NCBI RefSeq assembly: GCF_002564465.1
Contig: NZ_NUUX01000006.1
Location: 124,001-188,000 of the forward strand
Length of the DNA stretch: 64,000 nt
Source: Bacillus sp. AFS088145
GTDB lineage: Bacteria; Bacillota; Bacilli; Bacillales; Bacillaceae_G
Reading direction: 5' to 3'
Positions 8,411 through 16,782 of the stretch are shown in pieces (position 1 is the stretch's first letter; the number at the start of each line of letters is the position of its first letter). Under the pieces are notes generated by a model that worked only from the letters and a program-made list of their open reading frames with translations, made no database searches and was not told the DNA's origin. A program made the translations under genes and the position numbers.

Positions 8411-8886
8411 TTTTTATTAAAATATTAAATATATATTTTTTATGTATAATTTGCTTATTTATTCTATTTTTAATTTTAGTCGATGTACCGTCTAATATAA
8501 ATTCTGATTCAGTATATAAGAATATTGCATGCAAGCCAGAAAATGTTTTTAAAATATTTTCCAATAATTTAATGGCTATTATCTTTTATATAATACCAAT
8601 ACTAGGAGTTGGAAAATTATTAATAGACTTATATATTACAGTGGGATCATTAAAAATCTACATACTACAATATAATTTTGAAAATACTTTATTTTTATTT
8701 TTTCCCCATTTTTTATTTGAATTATATGCTATGACAATATGGGTATATATGTCATGGGTTTTATTCAGAGATATTTTTATAGAAAAAGAGTTAAATTATA
8801 CTAATTATATTAAATTAATCTTTTTTTCTATTGTTCTTTTAATTATATCTGCAACAATTGAAGCTACTGAGAGGTGTTTTTTTTGA
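8407..8886 (+). CDS. SpoIIM/DUF95-like membrane protein of the bacteriocin cluster (C-type, 159 aa)
   Basis: About four to five membrane segments with the family's signature pattern: FSNNLMAIIFYIIPILG in the middle, then FFPHFLFELYAMTIW. SpoIIM-family (DUF95) proteins are a hallmark of circular-bacteriocin loci and are thought to work with the dedicated ATPase in export or cyclisation. It starts at GTG 8407, overlapping the previous stop by four bases, so translation is probably coupled. Its stop overlaps the TTG of the next gene. Confidence 0.82.
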   Translation: MIFIKILNIYFLCIICLFILFLILVDVPSNINSDSVYKNIACKPENVFKIFSNNLMAIIFYIIPILGVGKLLIDLYITVGSLKIYILQYNFENTLFLFFPHFLFELYAMTIWVYMSWVLFRDIFIEKELNYTNYIKLIFFSIVLLIISATIEATERCFF

Positions 8887-9470
8887 TTGAATTAAAAAAT
8901 ATTGATTTTTTCTATCATGAGGAAAACTATATCTTTAAAGATTTTAGTTTAACCCTATTAGATAATAAAAAATACTGGTTACAAGGTAAAAACGGATCAG
9001 GAAAAACTACACTATTAAATATTATGTTGGGAATAAACAAGATCAATGAAGGGAATTGCTTCTTAAATTACAATAAAAGTAAAACCCTTTTCGTTCCATC
9101 AACCCCGTTTTACGAACCATATATGCTTTTAGAAGATTTTCTACTTTTTTACCTTAATAAGATGTTGAAAATTCCAAAGCAATTCATCATTCTTGATGAA
9201 TTAATAAAACTACTAGGATTAGAGAGTAACCGACACACTTCTTGCAAGGACTTATCTAAAGGAACTAAGCAAAAAATAATTATATCAGCTTTATTTACTG
9301 ACTATCCTTGGGAATATTTGTTCTTGGATGAACCTTTTGAGCATTTAGACATGGCTACATGCGAACTGGTTAAGGACAGAATTTTCAATAGCGAATCTTT
9401 TGTGTTTATAATAAATCACAAAGAACAATTATTAAATAGTATATATGACATTGAGAGATTAGTATTATGA
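8883..9470 (+). CDS. ABC-type ATPase of the bacteriocin cluster (D-type, 195 aa)
   Basis: Energy-coupling ATPase for bacteriocin export and/or immunity. It has Walker A GKNGSGKTT (~35-43), signature LSKGTKQK in place of LSGGQ, Walker B YLFLDEP, and an H-loop in INHKE. At 195 residues it is short, as usual for these clusters. TTG 8883 is preferred over GTG 8874: AGAGGTG lies six bases before the TTG and the product then begins MIELKNI, typical of ABC proteins. It ends with an ATGA overlap to the next gene. Confidence 0.88.
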   Translation: MIELKNIDFFYHEENYIFKDFSLTLLDNKKYWLQGKNGSGKTTLLNIMLGINKINEGNCFLNYNKSKTLFVPSTPFYEPYMLLEDFLLFYLNKMLKIPKQFIILDELIKLLGLESNRHTSCKDLSKGTKQKIIISALFTDYPWEYLFLDEPFEHLDMATCELVKDRIFNSESFVFIINHKEQLLNSIYDIERLVL

Positions 9471-9961
9471 ATTCAAAACCAATGTTTTTTATGAACTTTT
9501 CTCTATTATTTGGGATCATTTTTCTATTATTTATAGAAATTAAGAACTTTTATAAAATTCAATGGTCACAATCAAATATAATAATAGCTATATTTGCTAT
9601 ATTATTTGTCATGCTAATATTAATTCTTTTTATTAATATTTTGTTTAACTTTATTTTAGACAGATTTACATCATATAATTTAGATTATAAAAAAAATCAA
9701 GAAAAAGTATTAAATACTATTTTCTTAGTTAATGAAATATTATTTTTAATAACATATCTTTTATTACTATTTAATAATCAATTATTCTTTACCTTACAAA
9801 ATTATAAATATATTACACCTATTATTTTTTCATTATTATTTTCTGTTCTATTGGGATTAAAAATTAAAGACTTAATATATTTCAATGTCGGGATAATCTC
9901 AGCAAATATTTTTCTTTTGATTTCCCAGAAACTTTTCGTATTTATAATCAAATCCTTTTAA
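9467..9961 (+). CDS. Membrane protein of the bacteriocin cluster, probable immunity/export partner (E-type, 164 aa)
   Basis: About five membrane segments. The one soluble stretch (~60-85) is rich in Asp/Lys/Asn (DRFTSYNLDYKKNQEK). The start ATG overlaps the ATPase stop by four bases. The last gene of circular bacteriocin operons commonly encodes a hydrophobic immunity or transport-assisting protein; that assignment is positional. The nearest terminator is at 10099. Confidence 0.75.
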   Translation: MNSKPMFFMNFSLLFGIIFLLFIEIKNFYKIQWSQSNIIIAIFAILFVMLILILFINILFNFILDRFTSYNLDYKKNQEKVLNTIFLVNEILFLITYLLLLFNNQLFFTLQNYKYITPIIFSLLFSVLLGLKIKDLIYFNVGIISANIFLLISQKLFVFIIKSF

Positions 9962-10262
9962 TTGATTCATTAATATGGTTGATATTATGTCAAAAGTGGA
10001 TAAATTTTGATCAAAGATGTAAATAATGAAAAATTCTTTTGATTAAGAGAATAATTTGAGTAAATAACTTAATAGTAGTTCTAGATGAATCAAAGCTGAA
10101 AGTACTGATTAATCAGTACTTTTTTATTTTATAGAAGATATAAAATGTGTAGCGAAATTACAAAAATGAGATTGAATATTGTTGGAAGCATTATTCAAAG
10201 AATTAAAGTCTTGTTCCATAGTCATATGTTCCAAAAAAAATAAATGCGGATGTTGAACAAGA
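9962..10262 (+). other. Intergenic region before the intact exported-protein gene
   Basis: No gene seen. It holds the terminator at 10099-10130 and an AT-rich stretch in which similarity to the upstream half of repeat copies 1 and 2 has faded; only the part from 10263 on remains recognisable. Confidence 0.5.
10099..10130 (+). terminator. Terminator of the circular bacteriocin operon
   Basis: Perfect 24-bp palindrome (AAAGTACTGATT and its complement, 10099-10122) followed by a T-rich tail. Confidence 0.85.
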
Positions 10263-10278
10263 TGTGAAAATGTTCACA
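10263..10278. promoter_or_regulatory. Fnr/Crp-type dyad, copy 3
   Basis: TGTGAAAATGTTCACA. The outer arms are identical to copies 1 and 2 although the surrounding sequence has diverged, which supports functional constraint. Confidence 0.5.
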
Positions 10279-10332
10279 ATAATGACAATGTGTTTTAGTA
10301 AATTTTACCGTTTATAATGTTAAGATAATTTT

Positions 10333-10344
10333 GTAAACGGTTAC
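10333..10344. promoter_or_regulatory. GTAAACGGTTAC near-palindrome, copy 3
   Basis: One change from the perfect palindrome of copies 1 and 2, in the leader of the intact gene. Confidence 0.4.
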
Positions 10345-10376
10345 TAAAAAAATAGGAGATCTATCTAAGTAAAAAC

Positions 10377-11213
10377 ATGAATATGAAAAAAATATTATTT
10401 ATTATTTTATTATTTATTGTCTCAATCTTTCTACTTGTTTTATTGACAGGTCAAATAACGTTTTTTAAAAAGAAAAGTAAATCATACCCAACTAATGTAG
10501 TTATACCAATATCAAATACATTTCTTCCTATTAACGGGTCATATAGTCTTGGAGTAGGAGAAGAATCACCACTGAATTTTACCTATATTTATTCAAGTGA
10601 AAAGAAAGACTTTTTTACTGAAATTGATTCAATCATGTTAAGTAATGAAAATGAAAATTCTATTAGTATTGAAAGTTTTGAAGTTAATGGAAGAGCTAAG
10701 ATTGGAAAGTATCATGTGAAAAATTTGGTGCTTAATATTGTTGGTAAGTCTGAAGGAAAAACAGAAATAAGGGAAATAACCATATTAACTAAGATTGGTT
10801 TGAAAAAATATGATGTTGGAGCATTAGGAATAAATGTAATTAAAGATACCTCGGATAAGCCGCTGGAAGTAGGTAACAGTAATCCCATTATTAGAGGTGA
10901 AGAAAATAATTACATCTATAGTTTACAAAATAACAGTATCAACAAAATTGTAATAAACAAATTTGCTGCGGAATTGGGTGGTGAACAAGTATTAAATATT
11001 ACACCATTCGTTATCGATGTAAATAAACAAAAAGAAGAAGAAGTTCCCATTAAATTTGATTTTCAAAAATCACCTTATGCAGTCACGGTGATAAGACCAT
11101 CAATACATTATTCAGATGGAAACAAACAAAGAGTTTTACTTCCACCACCAACATGGTATGGCTTGGGAATTACAGAAGAACAAATAGAAAAAACTATTGA
11201 GTATAATAATTAA
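10377..11213 (+). CDS. Exported, N-terminally anchored protein of unknown function (278 aa)
   Basis: One hydrophobic N-terminal segment (~5-25) is followed by KKKSKSY and a large extracytoplasmic part predicted to be beta-rich, with repeated strand-like blocks (LVLNIVGKSEGKTEI, ALGINVIKD, VINKFAAELGG) and a late PPPTWYG. There is no lipobox cysteine, so it is an anchored or secreted protein rather than a lipoprotein. The ATG lies ~18 bases after GGAG and an in-frame ATG follows at codon 3; copy 1 has the same long spacing. It is the only intact member of a three-copy family. No family recognised. Confidence 0.78.
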   Translation: MNMKKILFIILLFIVSIFLLVLLTGQITFFKKKSKSYPTNVVIPISNTFLPINGSYSLGVGEESPLNFTYIYSSEKKDFFTEIDSIMLSNENENSISIESFEVNGRAKIGKYHVKNLVLNIVGKSEGKTEIREITILTKIGLKKYDVGALGINVIKDTSDKPLEVGNSNPIIRGEENNYIYSLQNNSINKIVINKFAAELGGEQVLNITPFVIDVNKQKEEEVPIKFDFQKSPYAVTVIRPSIHYSDGNKQRVLLPPPTWYGLGITEEQIEKTIEYNN

Positions 11214-11430
11214 CTAATATAGTTCAGGGTAAATAGATTAAATATCGTTTCATATTTGCCATGTATATGATTATGCCGAATGGACTCAAGGAAGAGTTTT
11301 TTAGATTAATAATAAAGGATATTAATAACACTTTACTTTAGATCTAGAAGATGTTGCTCCAGAAAATAGCGTGTTAAACGGCTGATATCTGATATATTGG
11401 TTTATCAAAAAGGTATTAGGAGTTGAGAAA

Positions 11431-11808
11431 ATGAAAAAATTAATCTTTCATGGTGCAACTAATATAGAAATTGAAAAAAAGAAATTATCTTTAAAGACTA
11501 GAGTTCATGTAAAAAACTTACTTTCACATCATGGAGAATTAGTTATACATGACGATGGAATTGAGTTTAAAGATTGGAAATTTATTAAATGGCACAATAT
11601 TATTGATTTGAAATTGGAAAATGATAGAACAGTTAGTTCAAAATCATTCATGACTCAATCTAGACTTTTCTTCTTAAAATCAGCGAAACCGATAAAGATG
11701 TCATTAATAAATGATGAGGTTATTTACTTTTACGTTAATTGGAATTTTGTTACAGGATTAAGTGATAACAATCACATAATGAAATTAATTAAAGATAAAA
11801 TCTATTAA
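11431..11808 (+). CDS. Hypothetical protein, small PH/GRAM-like fold possible (125 aa)
   Basis: Soluble, basic protein without signal peptide. The middle reads as alternating strands typical of small membrane-binding or sensor domains (HHGELVIHDDGIEFKDWKF, then KWHNIIDLKLEND), with a helix at the end (NNHIMKLIKDKIY). AGGAG lies about 10 bases before the ATG. Function unknown; the fold suggestion is weak inference. Confidence 0.65.
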   Translation: MKKLIFHGATNIEIEKKKLSLKTRVHVKNLLSHHGELVIHDDGIEFKDWKFIKWHNIIDLKLENDRTVSSKSFMTQSRLFFLKSAKPIKMSLINDEVIYFYVNWNFVTGLSDNNHIMKLIKDKIY

Positions 11809-11852
11809 TAGATCTCTGCATTCGAATAAAAGTTAGAAGGTGACAATTTTCT

Positions 11853-12276
11853 ATGAGTTATTTGTTGGAATTTAAAAACGTAATTGTTATAACAATAACT
11901 GCAACGATATTAGGTTCTATTATTCCTATGAAATCCCATGCTGAAGAGATTGCGAAACCAAGTAACGAAAAAACTATTAATCAAGTAAGTACACAATCTA
12001 GTTTAACAGCACAGTCTATTCTTCTAGTTAGAGTGGTAAATACTAAGTATAGTCAGATGCCTATTACGGCAGTTTATAAAGATGGGGCAAGTCCGATTTC
12101 TTTTGCAGCAAATACATTAATTCCGTTTTACGATCTTAACCAAGAAGACGAAAATGTTGATATATTTTCAAATAATCTAGATTTGCTCAAACAAATCGAT
12201 TACTAAATTTAGGATTTACTAGTTGGATTATAATTGAAAAAGGAATAGCCATAGAGATTGAAGTTAATAGTAAATA
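11853..12276 (+). pseudogene. Secreted small protein, probably frameshifted near its 3' end
   Basis: From ATG 11853 the frame gives 117 residues with a signal peptide (VIVITITATILGSIIP, cleavage after SHA near residue 31) and stops at 12206. The -1 frame then reads on in a protein-like way to TAA 12274-12276 (LLNLGFTSWIIIEKG, then IAIEIEVNSK), suggesting a lost or gained base around 12160-12200. It is either a frameshift mutation, a sequencing error, or a shortened but working gene. The signal peptide resembles that of the 5484 protein. Confidence 0.5.
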
Positions 12277-12589
12277 AAAGAGAATAAAGGATATATTTAT
12301 TATTTTGTTGTTTTCCATGCAATTTTCAAACCTTTCTTTATAACAATAATCTGTATATAATGCCGATGATAATTATCATTAATTGTGCAATACTACCAGT
12401 TCCAGGGGATAATTTTATTATATTAGATTTAATAGGGGAAATTATTTACTATATTTATACTTTTTGTGAAAGAAAATGGAAATAATAAAAAGCTACACTC
12501 AAACTATTTGATAGTTTATGTGTAGCTTTTATTATTTTTGTTTCTATTAAATATAAAGAATCTCGTTAATTAAATACTCTTCAATAGAG
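12277..12589 (+). other. Intergenic region between convergent genes
   Basis: No gene seen. It holds a perfect ATGATAATTATCAT palindrome near 12365 and the bidirectional terminator at 12487-12533. Confidence 0.5.
12487..12533. terminator. Bidirectional terminator
   Basis: AAAAGCTACAC pairs with GTGTAGCTTTT, with an inner AAACTAT/ATAGTTT stem, and T-rich on both flanks. It lies between the secreted-protein gene and the convergent permease gene. Confidence 0.85.
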
Positions 12590-13972
12590 TTAAATCAAGA
12601 ATATAGCAACAACAGTAGTAACAGCCAACCCAATCAAAACAGGCACTAAATTCCGTCTAGCCAACTCAAAAGGACTAACATTACAAATAGCAGCCGCAGG
12701 AATCAACGCCCAAGGAATCAATGTTCCGCCACCAACCCAAATCGCCGCAATTTGCCCCATAGCAGTTAATGTAGCAATACCATGACCAATCGCCGTAGCA
12801 AATAATGAAGCAACCGATCCAGCAAGTGAAATTCCAGAGAATCCAGATCCATCTAAACCTGTAATTGCCCCAACAGTTGTTAAAGTTACTCCTGCAACCC
12901 CAGGATTTACAGGTACTGAATGCGCCAAAGCAAATCCTAAATCATTCACAATTCCATGTGATCCTTTTGGCAAGTAATCTCCAATAATTGCAGTAAATCC
13001 ACTATCCCCTAGATAGAAGAAGGCCGCAATAGGAATAACCGGACCAAATACTCTAAACCCAAATTTGAATCCATGAATTAAATAATTTGTTACCTCTTCA
13101 AATCCTTTATTTTTGTGCCCCAACATGGATAGAAATGAAAGAATGATTAATGCAGTGCCCCCGATTAATGCTGTTGCATCTCCACCTTGTAAATTGAAGT
13201 GAACCATCGACCAAATATCCACTGCAAATAAAATGAAAACAAGAGCGGCCATCCATTTTTGTTGCGTAGATGAAAGCAGATAGTCTTCAGCTTTCGTATC
13301 TTCTTCAGGTAATTCTACTGTTAAAAGTCCTCTTTTCATATCTCGTTTTAAGAAGTAAAAAGCAACCACAGTTGTCACGACACCCATTACGATTACAAGT
13401 GGAATACTAGCGTGTATTACATCCGAAACCGGAATGCCAGCCGCGTCAGCTGTTAGTTTAGGTGCGCCTTGAATTACGTAATCACTTGAGAGAGCGATAC
13501 CATGACCGAATAAGTTCATTGCCATCGCAACGCCTAAAGCTGGTAAGCCAACTCTTAATGCAACTGGAAGTAAAACCGCACCAATTAAAGCAACTGCAGG
13601 CGAAGGCCAGAAAAACCAAGATACAACCATCATTACAATACCAATCGTCCAATAAGCAAGTGTGGCGTTTCTCATCACCTTTGTAAATGGACTGATGAGT
13701 GCCTGATGCACTCCACTATCAGTTAAAGCTTTACTCATAGAAACAATAATCGAGATTACTAGAATTGTAGAAAGTAATTCGGTTATAGCATAAATGAAAC
13801 TCGAAAACAGGATACTGACGGAACTTGAAAGTGACTCAGTTGCTACTAGACCAAGAAGGAAAATTCCTGCGAGGCAGACTAGGCTAGTGTCACGTCTAAG
13901 AATTAAAAATAAAATAATTAAACCTATAAATGCTACATAAAGCCAATGTATGGCAGTTAAATCAACATGCAT
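12590..13972 (-). CDS. Multi-pass permease, ion-transporter type (460 aa)
   Basis: About 11-12 membrane segments, with two internally similar halves separated by a cytoplasmic loop around 230-250 (acidic, ELPEEDTKAED). The conserved small-residue stretches in each half (FFWPSPAVALIGAVLLP, AHSVPVNPGVAG) are typical of CitMHS/GntP-like carboxylate or cation symporters of the ion-transporter superfamily. The start ATG 13972 is chosen over 13996 because AAAGGGGG lies eight bases before it. It is transcribed away from an amino-acid ABC importer, so an organic or amino acid substrate is plausible; unproven. Confidence 0.75.
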   Translation of the reverse strand: MHVDLTAIHWLYVAFIGLIILFLILRRDTSLVCLAGIFLLGLVATESLSSSVSILFSSFIYAITELLSTILVISIIVSMSKALTDSGVHQALISPFTKVMRNATLAYWTIGIVMMVVSWFFWPSPAVALIGAVLLPVALRVGLPALGVAMAMNLFGHGIALSSDYVIQGAPKLTADAAGIPVSDVIHASIPLVIVMGVVTTVVAFYFLKRDMKRGLLTVELPEEDTKAEDYLLSSTQQKWMAALVFILFAVDIWSMVHFNLQGGDATALIGGTALIILSFLSMLGHKNKGFEEVTNYLIHGFKFGFRVFGPVIPIAAFFYLGDSGFTAIIGDYLPKGSHGIVNDLGFALAHSVPVNPGVAGVTLTTVGAITGLDGSGFSGISLAGSVASLFATAIGHGIATLTAMGQIAAIWVGGGTLIPWALIPAAAICNVSPFELARRNLVPVLIGLAVTTVVAIFLI

Positions 13973-14226
13973 GAGAATAGCCCCCTTTCGATACATATAT
14001 TGGCTAACAATATATGCATTCGCCTAGATTAGGGTGATTGGAAAGATTTGACAGATTGACTTCTAAAAGTAGTACTTAATTAGCTACATTTTTAACTCAA
14101 ATTAATAGAAAGAAAATTACTTAATGACGGAATAGTCAGAATTGTGTATAATGTTAATAAAATAGAAATCGTTTCCGCATTGTGGAAAAAGTGTTGTTAA
14201 TTACTCGGTGGGAGGGATGAAACAAT

Positions 14227-14949
14227 ATGATTAAGATCAAAAGTGTAAGTAAATCATTTGGGCCTTTACAAGTATTAAAAGGAATTGATTTAACGATTAA
14301 AGAAAAAGAAGTGGTTGTTTTATTAGGAGCAAGTGGATCAGGAAAGAGTACCCTTTTGAGATGTTTAAACTTCTTAGAGATTAATGATAAGGGAGAAATT
14401 TATTTTGAAGGTGAATTGGTTCAACCCGGCAAAACAGATTTGAATAAAATTCGGTCGGAGGTTGGTATGGTTTTTCAACACTTCAATCTCTTTCCGCATA
14501 AAACGGTTTTAGAAAATATAATTGAAGCTCCTATTCATGTTAGGGGCATGAAAAAAAGTGAAGCAAAAGACATTGCTATTGCTTTGTTGGACAAGGTTGG
14601 ACTGACAGATAAGGCTGATGAATATCCAGAAATGTTATCAGGAGGACAAAAACAAAGGGTTGCGATTGCACGTGCACTTGCGATGAACCCGAGGGTAATG
14701 CTGTTTGATGAGCCTACTTCAGCATTAGATCCTGAACTGGTTGGAGAGGTTCTTCAAGTTATGAAGCAGTTAGCAAGTGAAGGAATGACAATGGTTGTAG
14801 TCACTCATGAAATGGGTTTTGCTAAAGGTGTAGCAGATCGAGTTTTATTCATGGAGGAAGGTTTAATTTTAGAGGAGGGTACACCTCAACAGTTTTTTGA
14901 AAATCCACAAAATGAAAGAACAAAACAATTTCTTAATAGTATTTTATAA
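14227..14949 (+). CDS. Polar amino acid ABC transporter ATPase (240 aa)
   Basis: ATP-hydrolysing subunit of a polar amino acid importer (GlnQ/TcyN group). Walker [10 protein letters not shown] (~36-44), Q-loop [17 protein letters not shown], signature LSGGQKQR (~136), Walker B VMLFDEP, and H-loop VVTHEMGFA. Full length. GGGAGGG lies upstream of the ATG, and TATAAT at 14147-14152 is a plausible -10. First gene of a three-gene operon (ATPase, binding protein, single permease). Confidence 0.95.
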   Translation: MIKIKSVSKSFGPLQVLKGIDLTIKEKEVVVLLGASGSGKSTLLRCLNFLEINDKGEIYFEGELVQPGKTDLNKIRSEVGMVFQHFNLFPHKTVLENIIEAPIHVRGMKKSEAKDIAIALLDKVGLTDKADEYPEMLSGGQKQRVAIARALAMNPRVMLFDEPTSALDPELVGEVLQVMKQLASEGMTMVVVTHEMGFAKGVADRVLFMEEGLILEEGTPQQFFENPQNERTKQFLNSIL

Positions 14950-14976
14950 TTTAAAAAAATGATGGAGGTAAGTGTA

Positions 14977-15759
14977 ATGAAAAAGAATTGGCATGGTATT
15001 TTATTATCTTCAATGATAGCAGGGGCAATGTTTCTAAGTGCATGTGGGGCAGATAAAACGAGTAATCAAGCGAGTTCAAAAGAATTTCATTATGCGATGA
15101 GTGGGTTATATAAACCATTTAACTTTAAGGAAGATGGCAAGCTTACTGGATTTGATGTTGAAATCGGTAAAGCACTTTCAGATAAGATGGGAATGAAAGC
15201 TGTACCAGTAACAAACCCATGGGAAACAATTGTACAAGGATTAATATCCAATAAGTATGATGCGATTTTGGGGAGTATGACGATCACTGATGAACGATTA
15301 AAAGTGGTAGATTTCAGTAATCCATATTATATTTCAGGTTCTCAGATTTTTGTCGCTGATAATAATAAGGAAATCAAATCTGCTGAGGATTTAAAAGGGA
15401 AGAAAATTGGCGTTGTAAAAGCAAGCCCATATAAAGATTTAGCGATTAAATATACTGGAAAAGAAAATGTAGTTGATTATGATAGTGATCTAACGGCTAT
15501 CATGGATCTTCCAACTGGTAGACTAGATGCTGTGATTACGGATCAAATGGTTGGATTTAGAGTCATTAAAGAAGGTAAGGCTAAGATTAAAGATGTTGGC
15601 ACACCACTAACTCATGATAACCAAGCAATTGCTGTAAGGAAAGATGATAAAGAACTTGAGAAGAAAATTAATAAGGCATTAGATGAAATTATTAAAGATG
15701 GAACTTATGAAAAAATTAGTAATAAGTGGTTTGGTCGTAATATTCTTGAAGAAAAATAA
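14977..15759 (+). CDS. Amino acid ABC transporter substrate-binding lipoprotein (260 aa)
   Basis: Extracellular solute receptor of the SBP_bac_3 family, anchored by lipid at Cys23 (lipobox LSAC). Family features are FTGFDVEIGKAL-like (seen as LTGFDVEIGKALS), GLISNKYDAILGSMTITDER and VDFSNPYYISG. These place it with cystine/glutamine/arginine binders. The ATG at 14977 is chosen over 14959 because GGAGG lies between them, about nine bases before the second. It sits between its ATPase and permease. Confidence 0.94.
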   Translation: MKKNWHGILLSSMIAGAMFLSACGADKTSNQASSKEFHYAMSGLYKPFNFKEDGKLTGFDVEIGKALSDKMGMKAVPVTNPWETIVQGLISNKYDAILGSMTITDERLKVVDFSNPYYISGSQIFVADNNKEIKSAEDLKGKKIGVVKASPYKDLAIKYTGKENVVDYDSDLTAIMDLPTGRLDAVITDQMVGFRVIKEGKAKIKDVGTPLTHDNQAIAVRKDDKELEKKINKALDEIIKDGTYEKISNKWFGRNILEEK

Positions 15760-15826
15760 TAATAGAGTACTAGCATAAAATAAGAGCCTAAGATTTTCTA
15801 GGACAAGATGAGGGGTGAGGTTCATC

Positions 15827-16528
15827 ATGCATATATTTTTAAATACGTTTCATGTATTTTTAGTAGCAACTTTATTAACATTAAAATTGACAATAGTATC
15901 TACTATTTTGGGAAGTGGAATAGGACTTATTTTTGCATTTTTTAGACTCTCCCGTATTAAAGTGCTTAATTATATTGCTAATCTCTATATCACGGTCATT
16001 CGTGGGACACCGCTTATTGTTCAAATCGCCATTTTATATTTCGGACTTTCTAGTATTATTACATTTTCGCAGTTTTGGGCTGGTGCAATAGCGTTAGGTG
16101 TGCATAGTGGAGCATATATTGCTGAAATCTTTCGTGGTTCAATTCAATCAATTGATAAAGGGCAATTGGAAGCTGCCCGTTCTCTTGGGATGTCCCAACC
16201 TTTAGCAATGAGAAGAATCGTACTACCTCAAGCATTTAAAATTGCGATTCCTACTCTTGGTAATCAGTTTATCATTGGATTAAAAGATTCTTCACTCGTA
16301 GCTTATGTAGGGATGCAAGATTTATGGGGAGCAGGACTAAGTGAGGCTGCCTCTAACTTTGAACAGATGAATACATATATTGTAGTCGGTTTATATTATC
16401 TTGCACTTGTACTAGTTATTACGTTTGGCGTTAAAAAGCTTGAAGATTCTTTAGATGTGAGTCGTGGTAAAAAACGAAAAATAAGAAAAAATAAGGCTAA
16501 TGCATCATTAGAATCAATAAAGCTGTAA
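15827..16528 (+). CDS. Amino acid ABC transporter permease (233 aa)
   Basis: Membrane subunit of the HisM/GlnP family with about five segments. The EAA loop, which contacts the ATPase, reads QLEAARSLGMSQPLAMRRIVLPQA. ATG 15827 is chosen over GTG 15815 because GGTGAGG lies six bases before it. A basic tail (GKKRKIRKNK) ends the protein. A single permease implies a homodimer. Confidence 0.93.
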   Translation: MHIFLNTFHVFLVATLLTLKLTIVSTILGSGIGLIFAFFRLSRIKVLNYIANLYITVIRGTPLIVQIAILYFGLSSIITFSQFWAGAIALGVHSGAYIAEIFRGSIQSIDKGQLEAARSLGMSQPLAMRRIVLPQAFKIAIPTLGNQFIIGLKDSSLVAYVGMQDLWGAGLSEAASNFEQMNTYIVVGLYYLALVLVITFGVKKLEDSLDVSRGKKRKIRKNKANASLESIKL

Positions 16529-16683
16529 ATAAATCTAAAAGTCCTTGGAAAAACAGACGATAAACTTGTATGATAGATGTAAAAAATTACTCTCACAATT
16601 ATTCATTTGCAAGTTCGAAATGAAAACAAAAAGAGCTGAGATATTCGAGTCAACGCATCTTTAAAGAAACTTACGTATACAAC

Positions 16684-16727
16684 CATTACGTAATGAACGG
16701 GAATCCACCTAATGGGGAATACTCCCA
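16684..16727. promoter_or_regulatory. Two dyads upstream of the IclR gene
   Basis: A perfect CATTACGTAATG palindrome (16684-16695) and the TGGGGAATACTCCCA dyad (16713-16727) lie 55-100 bases before the regulator start. IclR-family genes are often autoregulated, so these are candidate operators; no second copy was found to support them. Confidence 0.3.
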
Positions 16728-16782
16728 GATTTTTGAACAGACTCCCCAAGATAAGAAGTGAAGAGTCATAGGAGTTATGATC

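Larger units (their letters stand above)
10263..10376 (+). repeat. Promoter-module repeat, copy 3 (short, diverged)
   Basis: It shares with copies 1 and 2 the TGTGA dyad, the AATGACA...TTTTAGTAAA stretch, the TTTA(T/A)AATG block, the GTAAACGGTTAC palindrome and ACTAAAAA...AGGAGAT. This copy precedes the only intact version of the gene, so it is probably the ancestral or active one. Confidence 0.75.

Noticed and set aside
12364-12378. ATGATAATTATCAT palindrome resembling half of a Fur box
   Set aside because: It lacks the 7-1-7 spacing of a Fur site and lies between convergent genes, with no promoter to control.
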